A stretch of 64,000 bases of DNA, taken from assembly GCA_934454145.1 (NCBI GenBank), contig CAKSFT010000008.1, positions 1-64,000 on the forward strand, in the 5' to 3' direction. The DNA is from an uncultured Clostridia bacterium. Lineage in GTDB: Bacteria; Bacillota; Clostridia; UBA1381. Both the position numbers and the translations under genes were made by a program. The notes under the pieces were generated by a model that saw nothing but the letters and a program-made list of their open reading frames with translations, made no database searches and was not told where the DNA came from. Numbering within the stretch: the stretch's first letter is position 1; the number at the start of each line of letters is the position of its first letter. Positions 26,780 to 35,326 of this stretch are shown here, piece after piece.

Positions 26780-27450
26780 TAAAACCGGGTATTTTTGGGA
26801 AAAGCTATACGGCAGATACCAGGAGAAGTGTTTTCGATTTTCACAATCATCAGATTTTGACGGAAAATAAAAAGACAGACTGTGTTTTTATTGGTGATTC
26901 GATAACCGAATATTGGGATGTGCATGTTTATTTTGACCACACAAAATATCTTGTCAACCGCGGCGTGGGCGGAGATATATCCGAAATCGTGGCAAAGAGA
27001 TTTGAGGCGGATGTGGTTCAGCTGAAGCCCGAGAGGGCAGTGTGCCTTGTCGGGTGCAACGACTTGATGATGATGCATTATGACTATTGGTGGAAAGTGC
27101 CGGGCAGGGATGTTGAAGAGATAGAAAGCGATTTGCTGAAAAACATATCCAGGATAATCAAAAAAAGTGCAGACATAAAGCTTTATATATGCTCTGTTCT
27201 GCCATCGGCAATGTGTGTGCCGTATGATGCGGAAAAGTTTAACAGAGCAATCGTTTCGGTTAATGAAAAACTGAAAAAGATATGCGCCGAAACAGGCACG
27301 GAGTATGTGGATTATCATAAAGCCCTGTGCAGGGAGGACGGTCTTTTTGTGAGGGACAATTTGACTTATGACGGGATACACCCCACGCCCGAGGGTTATC
27401 AAATCATGACAAAAGTTTTGGGAGAAAAAATCCCGGAATTAAAAAATTAA
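26776..27450 (+). CDS. SGNH/GDSL-type hydrolase
   Basis: 224 residues with the four SGNH blocks: GDSITEYW (nucleophile Ser), a Gly block in RGVGGD, GCNDLMM, and the last DGIHPTPEGY with catalytic Asp and His. Such enzymes remove acyl or acetyl groups from sugars, lipids or peptidoglycan. Coupling to the mannosidase by an ATGA overlap suggests deacetylation of decorated mannosides. No signal peptide. The end of the gene is 77 bases before a tyrosine recombinase gene. Confidence 0.88.
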   Translation: MIKPGIFGKSYTADTRRSVFDFHNHQILTENKKTDCVFIGDSITEYWDVHVYFDHTKYLVNRGVGGDISEIVAKRFEADVVQLKPERAVCLVGCNDLMMMHYDYWWKVPGRDVEEIESDLLKNISRIIKKSADIKLYICSVLPSAMCVPYDAEKFNRAIVSVNEKLKKICAETGTEYVDYHKALCREDGLFVRDNLTYDGIHPTPEGYQIMTKVLGEKIPELKN

Positions 27451-27527
27451 TGTTACGCCATCTCAAAAAAAGAATTATAATATTTCAGTAATGAAAAATT
27501 ACAAAATATTTTTGAGGTGGTGTCGTG

Positions 27528-28331
27528 ATGACAAAACAATTTGAGGCGTATCTGCGCAAAAAAAACTTATCTGAAAACACGGTTTTATCCTACATATGGA
27601 CGGTGGAATATTATCTGTCGCATTATAAGGGAATCGACAAGAAAAACCTCTTGTCTTATAAAGTTTTTCTGCTGGAAAAATACAGCCCCAAAACGGTAAA
27701 CCTGAGGATACAGGGGATAAACAAATATCTTGAATTTGTCAAAAAAGATGGGCTTAAGCTCAAATCGGTCAAGGTTCAGCAGAAAAATTTTTTGGAAAAT
27801 GTCATAAGTGATGCGGATTACAGGTTTTTTCTGAGAATGCTGAAAAAGGATAACCGCACACAATGGTATTTTACGGTCAGGTTCCTTGCGGCAACGGGCG
27901 TGAGGGTTTCAGAACTGGTTCAGATAAAGGCAGAGCATATTTTCATGGGATATTTTGACATATATTCCAAGGGCGGAAAGCTCAGAAGGCTGTATATACC
28001 CAAAACTCTGAAAAATGAAACAATGCAGTGGCTGGAAGAAACAAACATGACGTCGGGGTATTTGTTTTTGAACAGATTTGGTGACAGAATCACCGTGCGC
28101 GGAATTGCGATGCAGCTGAAAAAGTATGCGCAGGAATACGGCATAGACCCTAAAGTGGTATATCCGCATTCATTTCGGCACAGATTTGCAAAGAATTTTT
28201 TGGAGCGTTTCAATGATGTGGCTTTTCTTGCTGATTTGATGGGGCACGAAAGTATCGAAACAACGAGAATATATTTACGCAAAACATCAAGCGAGCAGAA
28301 AAATATAATTGACAAAATTGTCACATGGTAA
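27528..28331 (+). CDS. stand-alone tyrosine recombinase
   Basis: 267 residues from ATG 27528 (GAGGTGG seven bases upstream). An N-terminal SAM-like core-binding domain is followed by the catalytic domain with all key residues: Arg126 (GVRVSEL), Lys148 region, His214 and Arg217 (HSFRHRF), His240 (GHESIETT) and Tyr249 (RIYLRK). It is shorter than typical XerC/XerD (about 295-300) and has no element around it. It may be a Xer-like resolvase or a decayed element's integrase. No flanking repeats were seen. Confidence 0.9.
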   Translation: MTKQFEAYLRKKNLSENTVLSYIWTVEYYLSHYKGIDKKNLLSYKVFLLEKYSPKTVNLRIQGINKYLEFVKKDGLKLKSVKVQQKNFLENVISDADYRFFLRMLKKDNRTQWYFTVRFLAATGVRVSELVQIKAEHIFMGYFDIYSKGGKLRRLYIPKTLKNETMQWLEETNMTSGYLFLNRFGDRITVRGIAMQLKKYAQEYGIDPKVVYPHSFRHRFAKNFLERFNDVAFLADLMGHESIETTRIYLRKTSSEQKNIIDKIVTW

Positions 28332-28336
28332 AATTA

Positions 28337-28379
28337 AAAGCTGTGGTAAAGTTAACTTTACCGCAGCTTTGGTTTTTTT
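28337..28379. terminator. bidirectional terminator between recombinase and dehydrogenase
   Basis: AAAGCTGTGGTAAAG (28337-28351) pairs with CTTTACCGCAGCTTT (28356-28370) across a TTAA loop, with T7 downstream on the plus strand. It separates convergent genes. Confidence 0.88.
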
Positions 28380-28394
28380 AGTGTAAAGATTTGA

Positions 28395-29558
28395 TTAATA
28401 ACACTCTTTCAACACTTTCAGGATATCGCCAGGTAACATTTGCTTGTATCCGCCGCCGAGGACGGCTGAATTTGCAATCGGCGCAAGCATGTCCTCGCTT
28501 GCGCCAAGCTCGCGCAGAGTAAGAGGCAGTCCCAGTTCTCTGATGAATCCGGTGAGTTTGTCAATGCCGGCAAGCGCAGCTTCTTCCTTGCTCATGCCCG
28601 AAATGTCAATTCCCCATACATTCTCTGCAAAACGCACAAACTTGTCGATGCCGTATTTGCAGATGTATTTGTAATAAGGAACAGAAATTGCGGCAAGCCC
28701 TGCTCCGTGTGCGCAGTCTGTGTATGCGCCCAGCTGATGCTCAATCATGTGAACCTCCCAGTCCTGTTCTTTTGAAAGACCGGTGATTGTGTTAAGTCCG
28801 ATGGTGGCACACCACATAATGTTGCTTCTTGCTTCATAGTCATGCGGATTTTTCACGGCAATTCTGGCGCTGTATACAAGTGACCTCATAACGCCTTCCA
28901 AAACATAATCGGTTGTATTGTCATCGTCGCCCGAAAAGTATTGTTCCATAAGATGTGACATTGTGTCGAAAATTCCGCTTGACATCTGGTACGGCGGAAC
29001 GGTGTATGTGTATTCCGGGTTCAGGATTGAGAATTTTGGATTCACATTTGCCGGGAAAACTCTGCCGTTTTTCAGCATTTTGTCCTCGTTTGTGATGACA
29101 GAACCGCCGTTCATCTCAGAGCCTGTCCCCACCATCGTGAGAACAGACGCAACGGGCACGATTTTGTTTGTGACGTCCTCAAAGTCTATCCAATATTTCT
29201 GCCATGGGTCGCCATCACAGTAAGCGGAAACAGAAATCCCCTTTGCGCAGTCGATGACAGAACCGCCGCCGACAGCGAGAATCAAATCTATATTGTTTTC
29301 GCGCACAAGCCTTGCACCCTCAAGGAGCTGACTGTATGATGGGTTTGACTTGATACCGGAAAGCTCGGTGACATTTTTTTCGCCTTTTTCCAAAATATCA
29401 ATGATTTTGTCATAAAGTCCGCTTTTTTTGACGGAGCCTTTGCCGTACATCAGCAAAATGTTTTTGCCGTAGTTTTCAAGTTCCGGCAAAAGGTTTGCCA
29501 AGGCATCTTTGCCAAAGAAAATTTTGGTTGGGTTGTAGTAGGTAAAATCAAATTTCAT
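28395..29558 (-). CDS. iron-containing alcohol dehydrogenase (YqhD/BdhA-like)
   Basis: 387 residues from ATG 29558; the TTG at 29573 is part of the ribosome site (GGAGG). NAD(P)-dependent reduction of an aldehyde to an alcohol. GGGSVIDCAKG binds the cofactor. The metal ligands appear in FDTMSHLMEQ and HMIEHQLGAYTDCAHGAGLA. Members reduce butyraldehyde, methylglyoxal, glyceraldehyde and similar aldehydes. A PocR-type AraC regulator lies just upstream on the same strand and is the likely controller. A C3 aldehyde from the neighbouring aldolase is an attractive substrate (inferred). Confidence 0.93.
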   Translation of the reverse strand: MKFDFTYYNPTKIFFGKDALANLLPELENYGKNILLMYGKGSVKKSGLYDKIIDILEKGEKNVTELSGIKSNPSYSQLLEGARLVRENNIDLILAVGGGSVIDCAKGISVSAYCDGDPWQKYWIDFEDVTNKIVPVASVLTMVGTGSEMNGGSVITNEDKMLKNGRVFPANVNPKFSILNPEYTYTVPPYQMSSGIFDTMSHLMEQYFSGDDDNTTDYVLEGVMRSLVYSARIAVKNPHDYEARSNIMWCATIGLNTITGLSKEQDWEVHMIEHQLGAYTDCAHGAGLAAISVPYYKYICKYGIDKFVRFAENVWGIDISGMSKEEAALAGIDKLTGFIRELGLPLTLRELGASEDMLAPIANSAVLGGGYKQMLPGDILKVLKECY

Positions 29559-29676
29559 GTAAAATACCTCCAATTTATACTTTTTGGTAGCAGCAATACT
29601 GTTATCTAATGTTATTTTACAACCAAAACATGATTTGAGTCAAGATTTTTTTGTAAAATAATGTAAAAAATATAAA

Positions 29677-30504
29677 TCAGTGTTTCAGGTTCTTTTTGTA
29701 AGCGCTTGGGGTCATGCCTGTTTCGGCTTTGAAAACCTTTGAAAAATAGTTGTAGTCCAAAAATCCTGCGGTGTCTGCCGCCCGGCTGACACTGCAATTT
29801 TTGGATTTAAAACATTCCAGCGCCTTGCCGACACGCTTTTTTCTTATATATTTTGCTATGCTCATTCCATAATATTTGTGCGACACTTCGTACAGGCGCG
29901 AGCGGCTTATGCCGAATACAGAGCATAGGTTTTCCACGGAAAGATTGTAGGCAATGTGAGAATCTATATAGCTTGAAAGATGAAATATCAGGTTTTCCGC
30001 GTCAATCTTTATCAGCTCTGCAAGGCAAAGATAACACGTGCATATTTCCATGAGTTTTGCGGCGGCTGTTATTTGCTTTTCACTTTTGAACTTTATTTTT
30101 TTTACATATTCCGCAAGCTTTTCGGAATCGGAAATGTAGTCTTTCGCATAGTTGTATATTTCGTCTTTGTCCTGCCCCTTTTCGCAGATTTGACCAAACA
30201 TGATGTAAGCGATGATTGCATCGTTCATTCTTATCGGTGCGGCGGCCTCGATGAGCCCGGCATGGCATTTGTATGTATAAAGACTGTTTGTCTTTTTGCA
30301 GATTTCGCATGCTTCCGTGTCGTTTTGGCGGCACTTGGACTTGGCGGCGGTGTTTTTTACAGAGGTGCAAAAAGGACAGCTTTCCTCGGGATATGCCAGT
30401 ATTTTATTGAAATTTTCGTCAAATATGACAAAACGCATATTTGTAAGGTTATAGAAATTTACAAGGACTTGTTTTAGTTTTTCTGTTTCAAATTTTACCT
30501 TCAT
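29677..30504 (-). CDS. AraC-family regulator with PocR ligand domain
   Basis: 275 residues. Residues about 8-165 resemble the PocR domain with its cysteine cluster (CPFC, then C-x5-C-x2-C); published work proposes that PocR senses small hydrocarbon derivatives such as propanediol. Residues about 175-275 are a double AraC helix-turn-helix ending in AGFLDYNYFSKVFKAETGMTPSAYKK. It is divergent from the FGGY kinase operon and upstream of the dehydrogenase, so it could control both. No operator was identified with confidence. Confidence 0.88.
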   Translation of the reverse strand: MKVKFETEKLKQVLVNFYNLTNMRFVIFDENFNKILAYPEESCPFCTSVKNTAAKSKCRQNDTEACEICKKTNSLYTYKCHAGLIEAAAPIRMNDAIIAYIMFGQICEKGQDKDEIYNYAKDYISDSEKLAEYVKKIKFKSEKQITAAAKLMEICTCYLCLAELIKIDAENLIFHLSSYIDSHIAYNLSVENLCSVFGISRSRLYEVSHKYYGMSIAKYIRKKRVGKALECFKSKNCSVSRAADTAGFLDYNYFSKVFKAETGMTPSAYKKNLKH

Positions 30505-30626
30505 AGAATTTTCTCCATACGAATTTACAGATTTTTATACGTTTATGGCTTTATTATAGCATAGATTTGTTATATAATCAATATGAAAATTTATATACCG
30601 CACAAAGCGGAGAAAAGGAGGAAAGT

Positions 30627-32075
30627 ATGTATATAGGAGGCTTGGACATCGGCACCACGGGGTGCAAGCTGAGTGTGTATGATTCTGACGGGAGATTTGT
30701 CATGAACACTTATCGTGAATACGAATCAAACCGCTCTGACAGTGTGCAGGAGATAAATGCGGAGCATGTCTGGGAAGGCGTGAAGTATGTGCTGACAAAA
30801 ACGGCAGAAAAAATCCGCCTTGACGCGGTGGGCGTCACGTCCTTCGGGGAGAGCTTTGTGATGCTTGACGAGGATGACAACATTCTGATGCCCTCCATGC
30901 TTTATACCGACATAAGAGGGAGCGAAGAATACAAAATTTTTGAGGGCATGGGTGCGGAAAAAATTACAGGTGCAAAACCGCACGGCATGTACAGTATCCC
31001 CAAAATAATGTGGATAAAAAAACATTTGCCGGATATTTATGAAAAAACAAAACGTATACTTCTTTTTCAGGATTTTGTCGTGTATATGCTGACAAAAACG
31101 GCGCAGATTGATTATTCTCTGGCATGCCGCACAATGGGATTTGACATAAAGAACAAATGCTGGAGCAGTGAAATTTTTGATAAAGCAGGGATTGACGTTT
31201 CCAAAATGGCAAAGCCCGTAAGAAGCGGCACGGCGGCAGGCAAAATCCGCACCCTTGGGAAAGAGCTCTGCGACACGGTTGTTGTCACGGCGTGCCACGA
31301 CCAGCTTGCGGCGCTGCTCGGCGCCGGTGTGACCGACACGTACACGGCTGTGGACGGGACGGGCACTGTGGAATGTATAACGCCGATTCTGGAAGAAATA
31401 CCGAATGACGGGGAATTTTATGCCATGGGATATACCGTTTTGCCGCATGTGTCCGACGGCAAATACGTATGCTATGCGTTTTCCTTCACAGGCGGTGCGG
31501 CGGTGAAGTGGTTTAAAGACACCTTTGCACCGGACGAAAGCTATAAAGAGCTTGACTCCAAGGCAGGGGAAAATCTGACGGGGATTTTGGTGATGCCGCA
31601 TTTTGCCGGCGCGGCAACCCCGTATATGGACGAAAATTCCAGGGCGGTGTTCTGTGGCGTGACGCTGGGCACGGGCAAATATGACCTGTACCGCGCCGTA
31701 ATGGAAGGCGTTACATATGAGATGCGCCTCAATGCAGAGATGCTTGAGAAAAACGGGATAAGGACAGAAAAACTCTATGCAGTCGGCGGCGGTGCAAACA
31801 GCAAGGTGTGGCTTCAGATGAAAGCGGATATTCTGAATAAAGAAATCATCGCAATCGACGCGCCTGAGGCAGGGGCGATGGGTACTGTGATGCTTGCGGG
31901 AAAAGCAGTCGGTGCATTCTCGGACATTGACGAAGCAAGAAAAATCATGGTAAAAGAAAAAGAGCATTTTTATCCCAATCCGCAAAAACACATCGAATAT
32001 ACAAAATTTTACAATCAGTACAAAGAGATATATGCATGCAGTAAAAAAATAAGCTTAGGAGGAAAATCATGTTAG
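30627..32075 (+). CDS. FGGY-family carbohydrate kinase
   Basis: 482 residues from ATG 30627 (AAAGGAGGAAAGT upstream). FGGY kinases phosphorylate sugars such as xylulose, glycerol, ribulose or fuculose with ATP. The first phosphate motif is GGLDIGTTGCKLSVYD. The C-terminal adenosine motif is AVGGGANSKVWLQMKADIL. The substrate cannot be read from motifs. Its last seven bases overlap the aldolase start, and a lyxose/mannose isomerase follows, so a ketose is the most likely substrate. Confidence 0.92.
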   Translation: MYIGGLDIGTTGCKLSVYDSDGRFVMNTYREYESNRSDSVQEINAEHVWEGVKYVLTKTAEKIRLDAVGVTSFGESFVMLDEDDNILMPSMLYTDIRGSEEYKIFEGMGAEKITGAKPHGMYSIPKIMWIKKHLPDIYEKTKRILLFQDFVVYMLTKTAQIDYSLACRTMGFDIKNKCWSSEIFDKAGIDVSKMAKPVRSGTAAGKIRTLGKELCDTVVVTACHDQLAALLGAGVTDTYTAVDGTGTVECITPILEEIPNDGEFYAMGYTVLPHVSDGKYVCYAFSFTGGAAVKWFKDTFAPDESYKELDSKAGENLTGILVMPHFAGAATPYMDENSRAVFCGVTLGTGKYDLYRAVMEGVTYEMRLNAEMLEKNGIRTEKLYAVGGGANSKVWLQMKADILNKEIIAIDAPEAGAMGTVMLAGKAVGAFSDIDEARKIMVKEKEHFYPNPQKHIEYTKFYNQYKEIYACSKKISLGGKSC

Positions 32076-32899
32076 TTACATTAAAGGAAATTTTGAAAAT
32101 TGCAGAGGCAAAAAAATGCGCCATCGGTTCTTTTAACGGCGCAAATTTTGAAAGCATCAGGGGAATTTTGAGGGCGGCGGAAGAATTGAATCAGCCGGTT
32201 ATACTGATGCATGCTCAGGTGCATGAAGAGATGGGGCTGTGCACCCTGGAGGAAATGGGCACAATTATGCTTTATATGGCAGACAAGGCAACCGTGCCCG
32301 TATGTGTGCATCTGGACCACGGCACAGACCTTTCTTACATAAAGCGCGGACTTGATGTGGGCTTTACTTCGGTCATGTATGACGGCTCTATGCTTGCGCC
32401 GGAGGAAAATTATGCAAACACATGCATAGCCGTTGAAATGGCGGCAAGATACGGCGCTTCTGTCGAGGCGGAAGTGGGCTCTATGGGCACAAGGGAAGGC
32501 GGCGACGGCAATGACGAAAGCATCTATACCGACCCGGAAGAGGCGAAAGCATTTGTAGAAAAAACAGGCATAGATGCACTTGCATGCGCTTTCGGCACGG
32601 CGCACGGCATATACCTCAAAGAGCCCAAGCTGGACTTTGAACGCGTAAAGAAAATCCATTCTATGATTGACGTGCCGATGGTTATGCACGGCGGAAGCGG
32701 CGTGAGCGAAGCGGACTACAGAGAAGTGATAAAAGACGGAATACGCAAGATAAACTATTATTCATATATGGCAAAGGCGGCAGGAGAGGCTGTTGCGGCG
32801 ATGGATAAGATAGATTTTTTCCATGACGCGGCGGTTGTTGCCGAAAATGCCGTAAAAGAAGATGTGCAAAAAGCAATGAAAGTATTTGCAGGGCTGTAA
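32069..32899 (+). CDS. class II ketose-phosphate aldolase
   Basis: 276 residues of the zinc-dependent FbaA/GatY family, which splits ketose phosphates into dihydroxyacetone phosphate and an aldehyde. Motifs: VHLDHGTDLSYI (zinc His and catalytic Asp), EAEVGSMGTREGG, FGTAHGIY and MHGGSGVSEADY (zinc and phosphate binding). It overlaps the kinase by seven bases (translational coupling). The substrate could be fructose 1-phosphate, fructose 1,6-bisphosphate or tagatose bisphosphate; the context of a kinase and isomerase points to a dedicated catabolic route. Confidence 0.93.
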   Translation: MLVTLKEILKIAEAKKCAIGSFNGANFESIRGILRAAEELNQPVILMHAQVHEEMGLCTLEEMGTIMLYMADKATVPVCVHLDHGTDLSYIKRGLDVGFTSVMYDGSMLAPEENYANTCIAVEMAARYGASVEAEVGSMGTREGGDGNDESIYTDPEEAKAFVEKTGIDALACAFGTAHGIYLKEPKLDFERVKKIHSMIDVPMVMHGGSGVSEADYREVIKDGIRKINYYSYMAKAAGEAVAAMDKIDFFHDAAVVAENAVKEDVQKAMKVFAGL

Positions 32900-32933
32900 T
32901 TGCGCGGGAAATAAAAGAAAGGATTGATGAAGA

Positions 32934-33620
32934 GTGAAAAGATCGGAATTGAATCAAATCATGAGAGAAGCGGTTGATTTTATCGAAAAGATGAATTTTA
33001 AACTGCCGCCGTTTGTGTACTGGAGCCCGGAGGACTGGGAATCAAAAGGCAGCGACTATGACGAAATAAGGGACAACATGCTGGGCTGGGACATCACCGA
33101 TTTCGGGAGCGGCGATTTTGAAAAAATCGGGCTTTTGATGATTACTCTCAGAAACGGCAATTTCAACGACAAAAAATATGTCAAACCGTATGCGGAAAAG
33201 CTTTTGATTGTCAAGGAAGAGCAGATTACGCCATATCATTTCCATTGGTCAAAAATGGAGGACATAATAAACCGCGGCGGCGGAAATCTGATGGTGAAGC
33301 TTTATAACAGTACCCCGGATGAGCAGTTTGACATGGAAAAGCCCGTCACCGTATACATGGACGGACATACATACACGGTTGAGGCCGGGGCGGAAATCAG
33401 GCTGGAGCCGGGACAGAGCATAACAATCCCTTGCGGACTTTATCACAAGTTCTGGGGCGAAAAAGGGACGGGCATGATTCTGCTGGGCGAAGTTTCAAAG
33501 GTGAATGACGACAGGGTGGATAACCGTTTTTATGAAAAGACAGGGAGATTCCCCGATATTGACGAGGACGAAAAACCGTTGTATCTTTTGGGAAATGAGT
33601 ATCCTCCGGCAAAATCATAA
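32934..33620 (+). CDS. D-lyxose/D-mannose ketol-isomerase
   Basis: 228 residues of the cupin-fold D-lyxose isomerase family (EC 5.3.1.15 type), which interconverts D-lyxose with D-xylulose and often D-mannose with D-fructose. Metal ligands appear in PYHFHWSKMEDIINRGGG and IPCGLYHKFWGE. The start is a GTG with AAAGGA ten bases upstream; a nearby ATG is out of frame. It is the third gene of the kinase-aldolase operon. With two alpha-mannosidases nearby, a mannose-to-fructose role is plausible. The IS200-type element begins one base after its stop codon. Confidence 0.9.
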   Translation: MKRSELNQIMREAVDFIEKMNFKLPPFVYWSPEDWESKGSDYDEIRDNMLGWDITDFGSGDFEKIGLLMITLRNGNFNDKKYVKPYAEKLLIVKEEQITPYHFHWSKMEDIINRGGGNLMVKLYNSTPDEQFDMEKPVTVYMDGHTYTVEAGAEIRLEPGQSITIPCGLYHKFWGEKGTGMILLGEVSKVNDDRVDNRFYEKTGRFPDIDEDEKPLYLLGNEYPPAKS

Positions 33621-33754
33621 CCACCCGTCCAACGGGTGGTTTGCTCTAGGGCTATAAGCCCATGTTACCGGCCAGCGGCTCAAGCCGCTGGCTTTCACAT
33701 TTGTTCAAGCCTACTGCCTTTGCCTCTTTCGCCGCCCCTTAAAGGGCGTTTGTA

Positions 33755-34216
33755 TTACCTGCTACCCTTAAAAGGGTCTTCGTATTCTTTTACACTCAAT
33801 CTATCTATTGCTATATCATGTTTTTCTTGGTCGGATATATATTTTCTTATCGTTGCTTCATTTAACCCCACAGTGCTAACATAATATCCTTCTGCCCAAA
33901 AATGTCTGTTGCCAAACTTATACTTCAAATTTGCGTGTTTGTCAAACATCATCAATGCGCTTTTTCCCTTCAAATATCCCATAAAGCTTGACACGCTCAT
34001 TTTTGGTGGTATACTTAATAGTAAGTGCACATGATCTGGCATCATATGTCCTTCGAGTATTTCTACACCTTTATACCTACACAATGTTCGTATTATTTCT
34101 TGTAGACTTTCTCGATATTGTCCATATATTGCCTTTCTCCGATATTTTGGTATAAATACTATATGATACTTGCACATCCATGTTGTACTTGATAAACTAT
34201 TCATTTTATTGGCCAT
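33755..34216 (-). CDS. tnpA: IS200-type Y1 transposase
   Basis: 153 residues from ATG 34216 (AAAGGTGAG upstream). A single-domain HUH transposase that moves single-stranded element copies, mainly on lagging-strand template DNA. The HUH motif is in MMPDHVHLLLSIP and the catalytic tyrosine in FWAEGYYVSTVG. The size is normal, and the frame is intact, so the element may be active. Longer upstream frames are not used because the ribosome site supports this ATG. Its ribosome site is masked by a long hairpin (see the leader entry). Confidence 0.93.
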   Translation of the reverse strand: MANKMNSLSSTTWMCKYHIVFIPKYRRKAIYGQYRESLQEIIRTLCRYKGVEILEGHMMPDHVHLLLSIPPKMSVSSFMGYLKGKSALMMFDKHANLKYKFGNRHFWAEGYYVSTVGLNEATIRKYISDQEKHDIAIDRLSVKEYEDPFKGSR

Positions 34217-34219
34217 TTT

Positions 34220-34279
34220 ACTCACCTTTCTTTTCTTTACAATAAGCTTGAACAACTTTATTGTAACAGAAAGGTGAGT
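34220..34279 (-). promoter_or_regulatory. ribosome-site-masking hairpin in the tnpA leader
   Basis: ACTCACCTTTCT (34220-34231) is perfectly complementary to AGAAAGGTGAGT (34268-34279), and inside it TTACAATAA (34237-34245) pairs with TTATTGTAA (34258-34266). On the tnpA transcript the ribosome site lies in the outer stem. IS200 elements are known to limit transposase translation in this way. Confidence 0.85.
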
Positions 34280-34370
34280 TTTTTGGTATAACCTTTTGTT
34301 CCCCACCCGCAAAGCGGGTGGTTTTTTGTTTCGTACGCTTTGCGTCCTCAACAGTCTAAAGACATTAATA

Positions 34371-34400
34371 AAAAAAGGCAGTTTTTAAACTGCCTTTTTT
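34371..34400 (+). terminator. terminator of the sugar operon, displaced by the IS
   Basis: AAAAAAGGCAGTTT (34371-34384) pairs with AAACTGCCTTTTTT (34387-34400). It lies beyond the IS and probably ended the isomerase transcript before insertion. Confidence 0.8.
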
Positions 34401-34476
34401 TTGTGCAGTAATGCCGCAATTTTTTTTTCATATTAAATTTTAATATATAAAATATATTAAATAATGTGTGCTTTTG

Positions 34477-34537
34477 TTGACATGTAAGTGGATTTGTGAT
34501 ATAATTGTGTGGATTTGATTGGAGATGAGTGGATATG
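34477..34537 (+). promoter_or_regulatory. DeoR promoter with three direct repeats
   Basis: TTGACA (34477-34482), 17 bases, TATAAT (34500-34505): perfect. GTGGATTTG occurs at 34488-34496 and 34509-34517, and GTGGATATG at 34529-34537, spaced 21 and 20 bases. They overlap the spacer, the transcript start and the start codon, a likely operator for self-repression. Confidence 0.75.
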
Positions 34538-35326
34538 TTTGCAAATCAACGCAGAGAAAAAATATGTGAAATAGTCAATGAGAAGGGAAATGTGAGTGTT
34601 GATGCACTGACAGAGTTGTTTCAGGTGTCGGCAGAAACTGTCAGACGTGATTTGATAGTGCTTGAAGTGCACGGCAATCTGAAAAGGGTGCATGGCGGCG
34701 CAGTGTCGACAAAAGGATTTAAACGTTATGGCTCGCTGGAAAAGCGCCTTGACATAAATAAACAGAAAAAGCATGAGTTGGCAGTCACTGCAATACAGCT
34801 TTTGCAGAATGATGACATTATATCAATTGATTCGGGTTCCACATGCATCGAGTTTGTAGATGTGATTAAGCAGAAGTTTGACAGAATGACAATCCTGACA
34901 AATTCTTTGGATGTGGTGGAACAGCTGGGGAATAAAGAAGGATTTAAAATTTATCTGACCGGCGGCATATATATGCCGAATGAAAATGCATTCTATGGCG
35001 ACACGGCGGTGAAAGTGATAAAGAGCTTTTGTATCCCCAAGGCGTTCATATTTCCGTCGGGTGTGAGCGTGGAAAACGGGGTGTCGGAATACAATTCATT
35101 TCTTTCAGCCGTGCAGAAAGCATATATCGAGGCCGCCGAGGAAGTCATTGTCATGGCGGACAGCAGCAAAATCGGGCATAACGCGTTTATAAAAAACAGT
35201 GATATCACAGAAGACTTTATTATTGTAACCGATTCCGATGCGGATAAGGAAGTTTTGAGGACATTTACCGACAACGAAATAACGGTATTGACACGTGTTG
35301 AAGAAGGAGAAGAAAATGAAAAATAG
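34535..35326 (+). CDS. DeoR-family transcriptional repressor
   Basis: 263 residues from ATG 34535 (GGAG ten bases upstream; GTG 34529 is too close to it). The N-terminal HTH (RREKICEIVNEKGNVSVDALTELFQVSAETVRRDL) carries the family signature. The C-terminal ribose-isomerase-like sensor has DSGSTCIEF, ILTNSLDVV and DSSKIGHNAF, and DeoR sensors bind phosphosugars. It overlaps the following transporter gene by 11 bases, so the repressor and transporter are one unit. The effector is probably the intermediate made by the upstream kinase (inferred). Confidence 0.93.
   Translation: MFANQRREKICEIVNEKGNVSVDALTELFQVSAETVRRDLIVLEVHGNLKRVHGGAVSTKGFKRYGSLEKRLDINKQKKHELAVTAIQLLQNDDIISIDSGSTCIEFVDVIKQKFDRMTILTNSLDVVEQLGNKEGFKIYLTGGIYMPNENAFYGDTAVKVIKSFCIPKAFIFPSGVSVENGVSEYNSFLSAVQKAYIEAAEEVIVMADSSKIGHNAFIKNSDITEDFIIVTDSDADKEVLRTFTDNEITVLTRVEEGEENEK

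Larger units (their letters stand above)
33621..34345 (-). mobile_element. IS200/IS605-family insertion sequence (tnpA only)
   Basis: A Y1 transposase gene is flanked by near-identical end hairpins. At the right end (low coordinates) CCACCCG (33621-33627) pairs with CGGGTGG (33633-33639). At the left end CCACCCGC (34303-34310) pairs with GCGGGTGG (34314-34321). These subterminal palindromes are what Y1 transposases recognise. A third perfect palindrome, GCCAGCGGC/GCCGCTGGC (33671-33692), lies inside the right end. No tnpB is present. The exact ends are uncertain because this family makes no target duplication. Confidence 0.85.

Noticed and set aside
29690..29715. TGTAAGCGCTTG-like sequence as a catabolite (cre) site
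   Set aside because: It lies at the 3' end of the AraC-family gene, away from any promoter, and fits the consensus only partly.
30726..31991. 421-residue open frame on the minus strand
   Set aside because: Antisense to the FGGY kinase, with shadow-type composition and no family match.
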